A stretch of 64,000 nt of DNA from Antedon mediterranea (GCF_964355755.1 NC_092670.1:13019201-13083200), one strand, 5' to 3'. Shown: positions 1-11,572, counted from the first letter of the stretch. Program-made: numbers and translations. Notes: generated by a model not told the origin, from the sequence alone.

Positions 1-499
1 AGTTGTATACAACTAATAATAACAAAGGGGAGTTTTACATTGTCCTTTGTAACATAATTTGTATTGTATTTCCGCCTTTATAACAAATACATGTATTTAT
101 ATATTACTATCTATAAAAAAATAAACCTGCAGTATTTACAAAAAGGCAAGTGTCCTTGTACAACATGTATGTTATAAGTTAGGCCTATATATTGCATTCG
201 TATACGAGTTTTGCTACAAGGGAGAGGGGGGGTTGGGGTACATATAGAGAACCATGGCGTCAGTGGGGAATTTTCATTAATTGATACTTCGCATATGCAC
301 CCATCAGAGGCGAGCTTGTCGATTCGGAGGTTAATTTTATCTCATCCAAAATAAATTATGTATTATTAGGAGGTCATCATTAACCTTTTCACGTTCAACC
401 TATTAGGTCATCAATTTCCGACTTACCCAGAGCTTGGTTCGAATTACAGTTGAGACTGAGTGCGATAGTGACTCCGGATTGCGATATTTCTTTTCTCAA

Positions 500-707
500 T
501 CGTGGTTTCCATTAGCGACGTAACGTAACGCAAACGACACAACGTAAGAAAATGCCCTTCCAATAATTGTGTTTGCCCCCGCCTAGGTGAAATCAAACCT
601 GCGATGTTTGCAGCACTGGTACGTCGTCGGTTTCCACCTGTGATTACGCAATACATCACTTTGCGTCAATACGTCGTTGCGTTGCGTCCTAGTGGGGACC
701 ACGCTTT
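500..707. mobile_element. MITE-like element with GCGTTGCGT-rich inverted ends
   Basis: The left end (CGTGGTTTCCATTAGCGACG) is the imperfect reverse complement of the right end (CGTCCTAGTGGGGACCACG). It belongs to the same family as the copies at 9441-9802. No coding capacity. Confidence 0.5.
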
Positions 708-1971
708 ACATAAGTTATGGATCCCTCGTGAAACGTCACAAAATAAACCCTCCGGGTTCACCGAGAGAGTGCGGAGTGAACTTTCCAAAAACTTCCAGTC
801 AAGTTTTCCGCTCATTTCGAATTGCATCGTTTAAGGAGTAACATCTAAAGTGGGGAGCGGTGGAACTCAATTTCCTCAGTAACTTTTATTCAAGATATTA
901 TTGTCCCCCTCAAAACAATTTGTTTTCAGTATTTTTTTTCCCAATCAAACTGTCCATATAAAACATATATTATAAAACTACCAATATCAATTATAAAAAA
1001 AAACACAAATGTACACAATATTATTTATTCAATCGATTATTATAGACTGGCTTATAATTTAATTACCGCATTAATTGTGTTAGCTTTGGCGATAATAAAA
1101 CATTTCTCCTCAACTATATAATAGTCACGACACATAATTTAAAAATCAAAATAATACACTGGTCTGGTAATAATTAAATTAAAATAAATTAATATATTAT
1201 ATGCGACGTAAATGGTTCCTCTGCTTCTTCTTCGTTATATATTTTTTAGGATATTTAATGGATCATATTATTATTAGGCGTTATACATTATGTTATAATA
1301 TAACGGTAACATATCATGACTATTTGAAGATATTAAAAGTGAGAAAACCCACAAAAGGCAAAAAAAAATAAAAAAATACTGCTGGTCTCCTACACAGCAA
1401 ACAATAGTACAATTTATTACCACAACACAGTTACCTACGTGTGAACCAGGAAATTAAGAAATTATCTAAATTTATGTACCGTAAAATCCAGAATAAATAA
1501 ATGAATAAACAAATGAATTTACTTCTACCATACTTTACCAAGCAACTATTGCGTCACCAGGTCCATTACAATTATTATTTCTATATTAAAGAAAAAGGAA
1601 AAACCAACATTGAGAAAATAGTTTATACTTCCAAACGTTATACATATTTCATCATGTTTTTTTAGAAATACTCAGAACAAAACACAACCAACGTTGAATT
1701 AATACCAACATAAACAGATATAAAAAAGCATATAACACGACAGCTGCTAAAAGAAATTAGAGATTATTTTGGTGCAGGCGAGAATGTGAACATCGCTTCC
1801 GACAGCGACAGCGTGCAAAAATAGCACCCCTCCTGGGACACTCCTACCCCTATTCAGGGGAAATCCTTTTGGGTCCCAACTGTGTCCTCTTAATTAGGAG
1901 TTTTGCTGTATTTATTTTTATAATAATAATAATTGTATTGCATTATTACGTTTACGGACGATGACTCTTTA
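708..1971. other. AT-rich stretch, nothing recognised
   Basis: Apart from the end of the MITE at its left border, this holds homopolymer-rich AT DNA. The short open frames match no family and lack splice-supported context. Confidence 0.5.
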
Positions 1972-2075
1972 GTTTTTAGTCGCGTGCAACGCGACTCTAC
2001 AGCTTTGCTCTACACTATGTCGGTTGGTCGGCAAACACTAACTTGAGCACGCGACTGCAGCCATGTATATGGCCT
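1972..2075 (+). mobile_element. Short form of the AGTCGCGT stem-loop element
   Basis: It begins AGTTTTTAGTCGCGTGCAAC with a GTCGCGT/ACGCGAC hairpin. It contains a brief GGTTGGTCGG stretch and ends GCACGCGACTGCAGCC followed by a small hairpin and GGCC. The same ends flank the long forms at 6621-7400 and 29757-30494. Confidence 0.55.
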
Positions 2076-2284
2076 TTTTTTCTTTTTACTCGTGAAACGA
2101 ATTGATTACGAATAGGAGGACAGTCTCGAACTATGTTCCGCTTTTTTCGTTAAACAAAAAAATATAGAATAATGAATACGCATGCGCTGACGCTTTCGAT
2201 TCGCGCTAATTCTACTTTTTTTTCGAAAGTTCTGTATAGTAGCAGGGTGGAATTTGGAACAAACAAACAATGTTTATGTTTTAG

Positions 2285-2616
2285 CAAAGAACTTATAACA
2301 CAAGAATCTCCTGTTCTTCAATTTGCATTCAAAGCACATCGGAAGTACAGGGTTAAAAGGTCAAACTGGGCGACGCCATTTCACAGCATGGAGCAGCTCC
2401 CCCTCCAAACTAGGAAGTCAATTACTCTATCCCCCTAGCGACCCCCAAGAGTATTAGCAGATCCCCTCTATGATTTTGACTTTCTAATTTGATGCGGGCG
2501 CCCTACTCCATGGCTCACAATGGCGCCACCCATTAGCTCTATTCTATCCCACAATGCCTTTCGAAATTGTTACGCGCTTCGGACGAACAGGAGATTCTTG
2601 TGTTATAAGTTCTTTG
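2285..2616. mobile_element. MITE with 32-bp inverted ends and 7-bp target duplication
   Basis: The ends CAAAGAACTTATAACACAAG... and their reverse complement are perfect over about 31 bp. The direct repeat GTTTTAG flanks the element (2278-2284 and 2617-2623). The 332-bp interior has no credible gene; the open frame at 2172-2438 crosses the element border. A 7-8 bp duplication is compatible with hAT-type insertion. Confidence 0.75.
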
Positions 2617-2820
2617 GTTTTAGTTCGAACTTGGACTACAAAATACAAATTCAGCTTGTTTAGACGAAGGATACTTCATCTTCTCTTCATTAGGGATTAA
2701 ATAAATGCAAAATAGCCCGCTACTATCTCTTAACTATAATCTTAATACTGTATACACAAATATACACACATAATTTATATTATTATATATACTTTACACT
2801 GTATGTTAAAGGGTAGCTCC

Positions 2821-2926
2821 AGTTTTTAGTCGCGTGCAACGCGACTCTACAGCTCCCTGTGTCGGTCGGTTGGTCGGTAAACACTAACTTGAGCACGCGA
2901 CTGCAGCCATGTATATGGCCTTGTTA
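2821..2926 (+). mobile_element. Second short AGTCGCGT stem-loop element
   Basis: Near-identical to 1972-2075: the same hairpin start, a short TCGGTCGG tract, and the same GCACGCGACTGCAGCC end. The shared ends with little between them suggest a defined non-autonomous element, not random simple sequence. Confidence 0.55.
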
Positions 2927-3490
2927 AAAAGGGGTTATTCCACGACGCTTTTGAAAGTGGATTTTTATCAATGTTATTGCAAAGGTTCTATTTCTATTCT
3001 CTAATAACTAATAGAAATTTTAAACCCAGAGCTCTATAGACCCTTCAAAAATAATTTACCTATAAGATCCATAATTCTATTGAATAATTATCTTTTTTGT
3101 GTATCTTTTAACCATTTATTACTGTTATGTGTATCTTTTTAACATATCACCTACATGTACATATTGAGAGATTTGCATGTAGTTTTCGATATAATTGATG
3201 ACTAACATAATAAGTACAGTTTGCTGCTCTGAGTATTTAAACATTGGCACATGAGAATCACGGGATTGATACTTGGTGAATGCTTTCAATAATAATTATC
3301 CACCTATCTACAAATTAGGCCTTCTATTTAATACATTATTAATAACTTGATAATGAATAGAAAGTAATTGGATGGTTCAATAATTGGATGGCATATTAGT
3401 ATGGTTAATTAGTCGATTTCATAAGAATTTAAACAACGTATGTACTCCAGTACATAAATATTAAAATCGGAAACTCTATACCCACACTCT
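2927..3490. other. AT-rich gap 3' of gene A
   Basis: No gene, repeat family or RNA is recognised here. It lies beyond the candidate poly(A) signal of gene A. Confidence 0.5.
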
Positions 3491-3496
3491 TTTATT
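3491..3496 (-). promoter_or_regulatory. Candidate poly(A) signal of gene A
   Basis: The plus strand reads TTTATT, which is AATAAA on the gene A strand, 37 bp past the stop codon. The placement is normal for a cleavage signal. It is supported by motif only. Confidence 0.45.
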
Positions 3497-3532
3497 TACA
3501 ATGACACTCGTGCAATAGTTTGTTTTCTGTAA

Positions 3533-6500
3533 TCACTTCTTAATAGCGGGCTTAATAGTCATATATGTAGGTTCTTTGTTTTCTACATTTATGTTCTCTT
3601 TCCTTATTACATTTTGATACGGAGGTTCAAACTTATGTTGACCTTCAAACTGATGTTGATCTTTAAACTGATTTTGACCTTCAGCCTGATGTTGACCATC
3701 AGCCTGATGTTGATCTTCAACCTGGTGTTGACCTTCAACCTGATGTTGACCTTCAACCTGATGTTGACATTCAACCTGATGTTGACCTTCAACCTGATGT
3801 TGACCTTCAACTTGATGTTGATCTTCAATCTGATGTTGATCTTCAATCTGATGTTGATCTTCAATCTGATGTTGACCTTCAACCTGATGTTGACCTTTAA
3901 CCTGATGTTGACCTTCAACCTGATGTTCAAACTGATGTTGACCTTCAAACTGATGTTGACCTTCAAACTGATGTTGACCTTCAAACTGATGTTGACCTTC
4001 AGACTGATGTTGATGTTCAGCCTGATGTTGCTGTTCAGCATTATGTTGACCTTCTGCATTATGTTGACCTTCAACCTGATGTTGTTCTTCAACCTGATGT
4101 TGATGTTCAATCTGATGTTGATCTTGTTCCTCTTCGTCTTCACTTGCCGTACCACCAATCTCAAAAGGAAGAGCATCTAAGCGACAGCTGTTATCCCACA
4201 TATTTACAACTCCTCTTGGTTGATAGGGACCGCCGTTTGTCATCAGTGACTGACAATCGGGGGGTAGTGGAAGTGAAAGTCGTGTATTGTCAAATTCTGA
4301 AAAAATAAACATTTACAACAATTATAATTATAATACAATACACGGTATACCACGAATATAGTGTAACCTCTAGTATTAAAATGGAACCTTCACTCTTCCC
4401 TATGGGCACCAAAGTGTAACTCGATAGAGGTGTCGTCTGAACAGGGGTTATCTTACTATTCAATAAAATAGTTTTTCTTACCATATTTTGCTGTGATTTC
4501 GTTAACTTTGTCTGCTGCATTGGCCATTCCACACGTTCGAAAATGAGGTACTAGCTTTCTAAAATCATTGTCATTCATATTGAGATATCTAGTAACAGCA
4601 AGCTCAATGTCAGTATTGTTCTTTTCTTCCTGATCAAAGTCTTGGTAGAGAAACTCTAAAAATTCTTGTGTCGGTGGGCTCGATTGGATAGCATCGCAGA
4701 TTGTGTTCATCTTGTCTTTGTTTACATTAGTTTGGGGTTTTTTTAAATGCTTTTCTCTCGTTGTGTTGCTTAGATGTATTGTTGTTGTGTATGTTCTTTC
4801 CGTAACAGTACAATCTATAAGGTGTATATCGGATGTTTCGGAAACTGGAATGCCCCATCTAACAGATGATACATTGTCATCGAAAACACCCACATGATAT
4901 TTATATAACGGCACCTGTAAATATAACACACTTTACCTTTAAAAAATGGTACCGTATGCATTTTATTATTTATATTTAGAAAATTAAAGGCTCAGCAAAT
5001 GTTTGTTACTTCATACTGCTTATTTTGATAGAAAAAACACACACACAATTTGTGAAGAAACAGAATTCCTGAATTTGCCTACCAGTATCCTTCTCAACTT
5101 TCAACATGTACATGCTAAATACCCTATGTCTGTTTCTGTTATCACTGCCAAATGATTGTCTTAAACATTCATAGTATAATCTATACTATTAATTTTATGA
5201 TTATTTAACATTATTAATTAATTGTTTTTAAATAACTTAATAGTGTATAAAAACATTTGCTTAGTCTGGTCTGCTCGTGCTTACAGGTGCTCGGTACACT
5301 TTGAAGCTAGTTTGTAATATTACCTTACGATCATCGATAATGATATGAATGTTAGAATCTTTGTTGCAATAGCATTGCTTCCCAGAATCCAATGCGTTTC
5401 CTGGGTCTTCTTTCTATAAATATTAAATGGTATTGATATGATTTTTACAAATTTATTTTTACTTACTATAAAGCAAGAAGAACAATTAGCACAAACGAAA
5501 AGATGCATTGTCCTCAAAGCATGACATTAATTAAGATTAATAAAATTACACTTTGAATATTTTGCAGTCTTTATAAAGTTCCGTAGACAAGCCTGTCAGA
5601 TGTGTTGTCAAAGTAAATATCTGACAATAAGCAAGTAAAATAGGTATACAATTATAATTATATCAAAATGGCTTGTATATCAGTGTGCTTAAAAACACTT
5701 TAAAAACAATAAACATTTTAAAATTCATAATAACTTTAGCTTAAGTGAATTCCTCATTGTATGTGTGCTTCGTTATGATTGAAGTTTGACAATACATATA
5801 ATAATGGAATTGACAACTTTTACGCACATATTTTTAAATGATCATTAAAGTATTGGAATATAACAGTTATTTTCTTACATAGATTTTTCTGAATTCTACG
5901 AGAACCTCTTGTCGCCCGTGAACATATCCTCTACATGCGTTTATCTCCAAAAGCGTCATCCACTCGAGTTCTGTACAAGTATCGTTCGCTTGGACCATTT
6001 CTGTTTTGAACTTGCTGAAGTGCTTCACTATTATACACGACTTATTATTCTTTATGTATGCCGTACCATCAGACTTGCACATTTTGGTCCAGTCGCCATT
6101 TTCCTGCTTACAAGATATAATAGATCTTGGTTTTTGTAGTAACTTATTTGGTACATTACCGTACAGCTCGACACGAAGTGTCACGTACATATCGAATGTG
6201 AGACCTGGTGGACCACACATTACTTCTGGGCATAAGGGAATCTTTCCATCGGTTTTCATATATCCCAAGTTGTAGATGAAAACATACGCCTGCTTTGGCA
6301 ACGCGCCTTCTGGAATTGTCAATGAAATGTTGCCCAGCGTTAGTGTCGCACCTTCATGCCCAACAATCGCGACTAGCATTCGTTTATCTTCAGATACTAT
6401 GTATTTTTCCCATGGCTTCTCCTGTTTTAAAGTTCGTATTGCATCAGTGTACATACTTCTAATTTTTGGTTCTTTTATGGTGTTTTCTTCAATCTGTCCT

Positions 6501-7795
6501 GGTTCTTCCTGATAAAATATAATACAATTTCATTCGTTATTGTTGAACCAGGGAAGAGTGGAATTTCTTCTCCCTGGTTGTACACTATCAACATTTTTTA
6601 ATCGATTAGGATAGACGTTTAGTTTTTAGTCGCGTGGAAGCGACTCTATTGTTCACTATGTCGGTCGGTCTGTCGGTCTGTCGGTCTGTCGGTCTGTCGG
6701 TCCGGTATCACTATGCGTTTTATCGCTTTCTGACCTTATCTTGATATCAGTTTAATCTAGCTAGGTCAATTTTTCACAGTATATTCCTTATGGCCAGGAA
6801 TCGATGTGGTTATGTTTTCACGGTGCGCAATAAAAAAATTACGCGTTCTACGCACGATTTAACGAGATCACGTTTGTAATCATATCTTCACAACCATGAA
6901 TCACAATTAAATAAAATTTGGTACTCATAAATTTCAGGGCATAAATCATCATATGGCAATACAATTACGTGCGTAGCGCATGTAACACATACGTACGCGC
7001 GCTTAAAATTTTCAAAATTTATTTTCGATGAAGTAAGAGTACGTTTAAGGCAATTTTAAGCGTTTACAAAATTGCCATGAGTGCCCATATTTTTGCGCGC
7101 GCACGCGTTAAATGTTGTTGTGCACTCTTTTTGCCCGATTTCTGTTTTCTTGACCTACTTTTCAACTCGAAATTACGTTATACGAGCACGTCAAAAGTGA
7201 CAGGCTACGCACGTGTAAATTAAAAAAATATAAATGTTTTTAAACATTTCAACATTTTTAAACATGTTCAGTAATTTCGGTCAGTATAGTTCACTATGTC
7301 GGTCGGTCGGTCTGTCTGTCTGTCGGTCTGTCGGTCTGTCTGTCGATCCGGTATCACTATGCATTGTAGCACGCGACTTAATGGCTGTTGGCCTTGTTAG
7401 TTATATGGATAATTCTGAATAAAGTTATACATTTTTACATAGTTTTTATAGTTTAGTTTGATTTGATACGTTAAATGTTGGAATGTTTTTGATGTATATT
7501 ACCTTGGTTTCAGGTGGCATGAAGTATGCGTAATCATTTTCCTCGCAATTTGACTGATCTTCTTTGTCTTTCTGATTGGTGCTACAATATTCTTTTTTCA
7601 ATGCACTTTTGCGATTTTCTTCAGACGAATTCGTCATGTTATTGGTCATGTTTTCATTTTCTTGTTGATGATTGTCACCCTTCGATTTGCGATCGTATTC
7701 ATGATTCATTGATGCATTTAAACAGTTAGAATTCCCGATATTAAATATGACATCTTTCCCGTCGTACTGCACTACTTCTTGCAAAGAATCTGAAC
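3533..7795 (-). CDS. Gene A: ZU5-UPA-death-fold protein with hexapeptide-repeat tail (5' end not found)
   Basis: Five exons are joined by eye: 7503-7795, 5879-6508, 5324-5413, 4482-4914 and 3533-4296. All have GT-AG borders and matching phases, giving about 736 residues plus an unseen N-terminus. The first exon begins in phase 1 after ACAAG and encodes a polar linker rich in N, E, K and S. The 210-codon second exon is a ZU5 domain, recognised by GATLTLG, TIPEGALP and CGPPGLTF. Its end, the 30-codon exon and the start of the next exon fit a UPA domain. The 4482-4914 exon closes with a helical death-fold segment (EFLEFLYQDFDQEEK to FRTCGMANAADKV). The last exon carries the QHQxEG repeat and a YQNV/YMTI tail. 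The order matches UNC5/UNC5CL/PIDD relatives, so a cytoplasmic death-signalling adaptor role is inferred. No transmembrane segment is seen in these exons. A minus-strand AATAAA lies at 3491-3496. Confidence 0.75.
3623..4120 (-). repeat. Coding minisatellite in gene A, 18-bp unit, about 28 copies
   Basis: An 18-bp unit encodes QHQxEG, with x being V, F, I or A. It repeats about 28 times inside the last exon of gene A. It sits between the acidic SEDEEE stretch and the PYQNV tail, exactly where paralogues B and D have only a short link. Variants include QHNAEG and QHQIED. One junction lacks two codons but stays in frame. Because the unit has no stop in several frames, the other minus frame (3607-4176) and one plus frame (3614-4180) are also open; those are shadows. 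Confidence 0.9.
5879..6508 (-). CDS. Gene A ZU5 exon
   Basis: This phase 0-0 exon of 210 codons starts after ATCAG (GAAGAACC) and ends at the donor TAT|GTAAGA. ZU5 signatures are GATLTLGNISLTIPEGALP and VMCGPPGLTF. The C-terminal 60 residues (LLEINACRGYVHG to FRKIY) begin the UPA region. Length is identical in paralogues B and D. Confidence 0.85.
6621..7400 (+). mobile_element. Long AGTCGCGT element with (TCGG/TCTG)n tracts, inside gene A intron
   Basis: It starts AGTTTTTAGTCGCGTGGAAG, then a TCGG/TCTG tetranucleotide tract and GGTATCACTATGCGTTTTAT. About 500 bp of unique sequence follows, then a second tetranucleotide tract, ending ACGCGACTTAATGGCTGTTG. A reverse-oriented copy lies at 29757-30494. 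It occupies the intron between the linker and ZU5 exons of gene A. There is no coding capacity; the class is unknown. Confidence 0.6.
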
Positions 7796-8231
7796 CTTGT
7801 CAGAAATAGTGTAAGGAGCAAAACATAAATTGTTTTCGGAATATGCGTCACGAAAATATTATTATTATCATGAAATAATTTTTAATAATTTTTACCTATA
7901 TTGACGTTAAAAATGTACAGTACTGAATGTATCCTTCTTTAGAGAAAGCTTGCCAACATTTTTTGTTCTGTGGGACTATTGCCCTGTCATGAATAATGTC
8001 ATAGCAACATACAGCAAATGTAAAGACCAATTTACATAGACGGGCGGTAACGGTAAGCGTTCTTATGAACATTTAAACAGAACGAGGAACAGATTCGATT
8101 GCTCATCATAGGAACAGATTCGATTTTGTGAAAATACCGCGCGGTAATTGTAGATTCTGGCCAATCAACGACATGATTGATATGACGTCACCTATCAACA
8201 ACTTGTTAGCGCGATTCGAGTCGAAGATGAC

Positions 8232-9147
8232 TGTCACGCCAAAATCAGTCCGGGCCAAAATCGGTCCGGCGGACCAGTTTTGGCTGCCAAAATCAGTCCG
8301 GGGGACCATTTATGGCTGCCAAAACCTGTCCGGCCGGACCAATTTTGGCCGCCAAAACTGGTCCGGCCTGGATAAAATTGGTCCGGGCAGTAGGACTGTT
8401 TTTGGCCGCCAAATATGGTCCGGTCTTACAAATATATGGTGCGCAATATGAGTCATAATGTATATATCATTAAAAAAAAAGGCCATGATTAGTCATTATA
8501 TTGAAAACTATGGGGTTTTATTTGTTATTTTAATATTATAAATTAAGCCTGTTTTTTTATTATCATTATTAGTAGTAACTCATCAATAATAAGTACTAAT
8601 TGTTAGGCTTTTTGTATACAATATGTATCTCTGCCTGTTTTTAATCCATTTTGTTCTTTTTTAACATCTTCGTTTCCCCATGATGTTAAAAACAATTTAA
8701 TTTATTAATTATTTATGGTTAATCAATCAATATATCAATTCAATACAATTATTAGAAAAAAAATTATCCAATATTGATTAGGCTGAGGAAAAGGAAAAAG
8801 GCCTCAATCATAAATCAAATCTAGCTGGCAATATCAGCGTCTCATACCCGTTCATGTGAGTGTGTGGCAGGCCGAAATATGAGTGAACACCTAAGTCATG
8901 TTTTTAGATAAAATACATTTGTTTATAGTATTTATCCGACAAGATAACTTACTAATATATATCATGGGATATTTTTATAGCCATAAACAATTTAAAACAG
9001 CATCATAGGCCTAGTAATTCAATTAAAATCGACAGAAGAAAAGCCCGGACCGATTTTGGCAGTGGCGGACTGCTTTTGGCCACAATTTTAGAGCCAAAAC
9101 TGGTCCGGCCGGACCGATTTTGGCCCCGGACCATATTTATCGTGACA
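8232..9147. mobile_element. Foldback DNA element with GGTCCGGCCGGACC iterons
   Basis: It is bounded by TGTCACG and CGTGACA with a TGAC direct repeat on each side (8228-8231 and 9148-9151). Both ends carry repeated palindromic words of the form CCAAAAnTGGTCCGG/CCGGACCAnTTTTGG, about six at the left (8239-8427) and two or three at the right (9046-9132). The middle is AT-rich and non-coding. The GC-rich ends contrast strongly with the local base composition. Confidence 0.65.
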
Positions 9148-9440
9148 TGACAATAAATACGAGTGCCGTAGGCCTAGCCTATATAGTTTCGGAACTTCTA
9201 TGATTATTCAGAAATACAAACAACTGTACTACGACGTGTCATGACTGATTGTTTGTATTGATATATGATTATATATACAAATAAGGATAGTGTAAAGAAA
9301 AGATTTGGGACGTTATTAGGCAACCAGTCCCTCTAAAACCTATAGGCCTTCCCTCTGCAACATGCACTGCCTCGAGGCCTATAAGCACATAGGCCTACTT
9401 TCCACCTCACCGCTCGCGAATTCCACGCGCTGTGGCCTTA

Positions 9441-9802
9441 AAGCTTGGTTCCCACTAGAACGTAACGCAAGGACGTAAACGCAACGCAAGCGTTTTAACC
9501 AATGACAAGCGAAGTTATAGACAGTTAGCAATCACAAGCGAATAAGCCATCGCTTGTGATTGGTCAATTCACTTGCGTTGCGTTCCGTCCTTGTGTTGCG
9601 TCGCTAGTGGGAACCACGCTTTAGCTTGGTTCCCACTAGAACGTAACGCAAGGACGTAAACGCAACGCAAGCGTTTTAACCAATGACAAGCGAAGTTATA
9701 GACAGTTAGCAATCACAAGCGAATAAGCCATCGCTTGTGATTGGTCAATTCACTTGCGTTGCGTTACGTCCTTGCGTTGCGTCGCCAGTGGGAACCACGC
9801 TT
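9441..9802. mobile_element. Two tandem copies of a 180-bp MITE
   Basis: Each copy begins AGCTTGGTTCCCACTAGAAC and ends in the inverse, CTAGTGGGAACCACGCTT, with inner inverted words ACGCAACGCAAG. The two copies (border about 9621) are nearly identical, indicating recent tandem duplication. Related copies lie at 500-707 and 9935-10097. Confidence 0.7.
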
Positions 9803-9934
9803 GTAAGATGATCAACAAAAGCGTGTTTTAGATTATGATTTTACCTTTTAGTGGAGTATACGGTAACGGGTCAAATCCTACAACATGTTAGCTCGCTTGG
9901 CTATGAGCGGTCTGCGTATACTTATGTTTCTGTA

Positions 9935-10097
9935 AAGCTTGTTCCGACTAGAGACGCAACGCAGGGACGTAGTGGCAACTCAAGCGAGTTATGTTTACCA
10001 ATGACAAGCGACAGTTCGGATAACTCATCGATTGTTTTGGTCAAATAATTTACGTTGCATTTACATCTTTGCGTTGCGTCTCTAGTTGGGAACAAGC
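9935..10097. mobile_element. Diverged third copy of the GCGTTGCGT MITE
   Basis: It starts AAGCTTGTTCCGACTAGAGA and ends TCTCTAGTTGGGAACAAGC, the same layout as 9441-9802 with many substitutions. Confidence 0.6.
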
Positions 10098-10474
10098 ATA
10101 AGAGTGTGCAAAATTACGTTTTGACTCGATAGCTGCGTGTAGTCTAGTGTACCGAGAGGAAATTAAAAGTCAACAAAGTTCTGTATGTGTAATAACTATA
10201 GAAAATATATACCCGTCCCAGATACACGACATGACAGTTCATCAGTTTGAATTATAAAGCAGTTTACAGGAAAAAACTTTAAATATTAGGCCTAAGTTGC
10301 AATAAGAACGTCAGTTATAAAACAGAAATGAGACTCACCTAACAAGTTATATCAATATCTTTCACCTTAATAATAACCGTTACTTCCTGGACATTCGATT
10401 CCCTATCTGTCAAAGCGAGCGCAGACTTTTAAGGCGATTAACTCGTGTCTCTGTATTGTAACCCCACTCAATTG

Positions 10475-10555
10475 TTGTGACGTGATGAGTCATGGCATAA
10501 TAAAAAAAATGGGGATTTTATTTTATCCACCTTGAATCAGGTTAAGTTCCCCCTC
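10475..10555. promoter_or_regulatory. Conserved AP-1-like block upstream of gene A
   Basis: It contains TGAGTCA (10486-10492), followed by an ATAATAAAAA word and GGGGATTTTATTTTAT. The same order occurs upstream of gene D at 35340-35393. AP-1 binding and promoter function are inferred from motif and conservation between duplicates only. Confidence 0.3.
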
Positions 10556-10618
10556 TAGTCCTACATTAAATAAATAATGTAATCGCGGCGGTATAGGCTA
10601 CAGTATTAATGTCAGCTT

Positions 10619-11513
10619 TGTTTTTAGTCGCGTGGACGCGACTCTATAGTTCACTATGTCGGTCGGTCGGTCGGTCTGTCGGTCTGTCGGTCCGGTATCA
10701 CTATGCGTTTTATCGCTTTTCTGTACTTTTTGAACTGTTTTGATGTACAGACAATTAGTCGCGTGGATGGACGCGACTCTATAGTTCACTATGTCGGTCG
10801 GTCTGTCGGTCTGTCGGTCTGTCTATCGGTCCGGTATCACTATGCGTTTTATCGCTTTTCTGTACTTTTTGAACTGTTTTGATGTACAGACAATTAGTCG
10901 CGTGGGTGGACGCGACTCTATAGTTCACTATGTCGGTCGGTCTGTCGGTCTGTCGGTCTGTCTGTCGGTCTGTCTGTCGGTCCGGTATCACTATGCGTTT
11001 TATCGCTTTTCTGTACTTTTTGAACTGTTTTGATGTACAGACAATTAGTCGCGTGGGTGGACGCGACTCTATAGTTCACTATGTCGGTCGGTCTGTCGGT
11101 CTGTTGGCCTGTCTGTCGGTCCGGTATCACTATGCGTTTTATCGCTTTTCTGTACTTTTTGAACTGTTTTGATGTACAGACAATTAGTCGCGTGGATGGA
11201 CGCGACTCTATAGTTCACTATGTCGGTCGGTCTGTCGGTCTGTCGGTCTGTCTGTCGGTCCGGTATCACTATGCGTTTTATCGCTTTTCTGTACTTTTTG
11301 AACTGTTTTGATGTACAGACAATTAGTCGCGTGGGTGTACGCGACTCTATAGTTCACTATGTCGGTCGGTCTGTCGGTCCGGTATCACTATGCGTTTTAT
11401 CGCTTTTCTGTACTTTTTGAACTGTTTTGATGTAAAGAAAAGTTTTAAAGTACATTACTTTTTGAAAGTTCATTTTTTTCTGAGAGCACGCGACTTATGG
11501 CTGTTGGCCTTGT
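10619..11513 (+). repeat. Tandem array of the AGTCGCGT element, six units of about 140 bp
   Basis: Units start at about 10625, 10757, 10896, 11047, 11188 and 11328. Each has the GTCGCGTGG...GACGCGACTCTATAG hairpin, a variable TCGG/TCTG tract, and GGTATCACTATGCGTTTTAT to GATGTACAGACA. The array closes with the family's 3' end (GCACGCGACTTATGGCTGTT). The SVGRSVGL-type reading frames here are repeat shadows, not genes. Confidence 0.8.
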
Positions 11514-11572
11514 TAATTTACTTAAAAGTAACCAGGGAGAACTAGGTACCATGTTGGTGATCTGATCTTTCC

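Noticed and set aside
2172-2438. 88-aa plus-strand frame
   Set aside because: It crosses the left border of a MITE and has no conserved pattern.
3607-4180. 189-aa minus and 188-aa plus open frames over the gene A tail
   Set aside because: Shadows of the 18-bp repeat. Only the QHQxEG frame continues the spliced gene and keeps the conserved tail.
7900-8010. Noncoding first exon of gene A ending at TATAG|GTAAAA
   Set aside because: A similar block exists upstream of gene D (35180-35290) but the donor is not conserved there and no open start fits phase 1.
10791-11420. Open frames with SVGLSVCRSV or TDRQTDRPTD peptides on both strands
   Set aside because: They are translations of the TCGG/TCTG tetranucleotide tracts in the tandem element array, repeated in phase; they are not genes.
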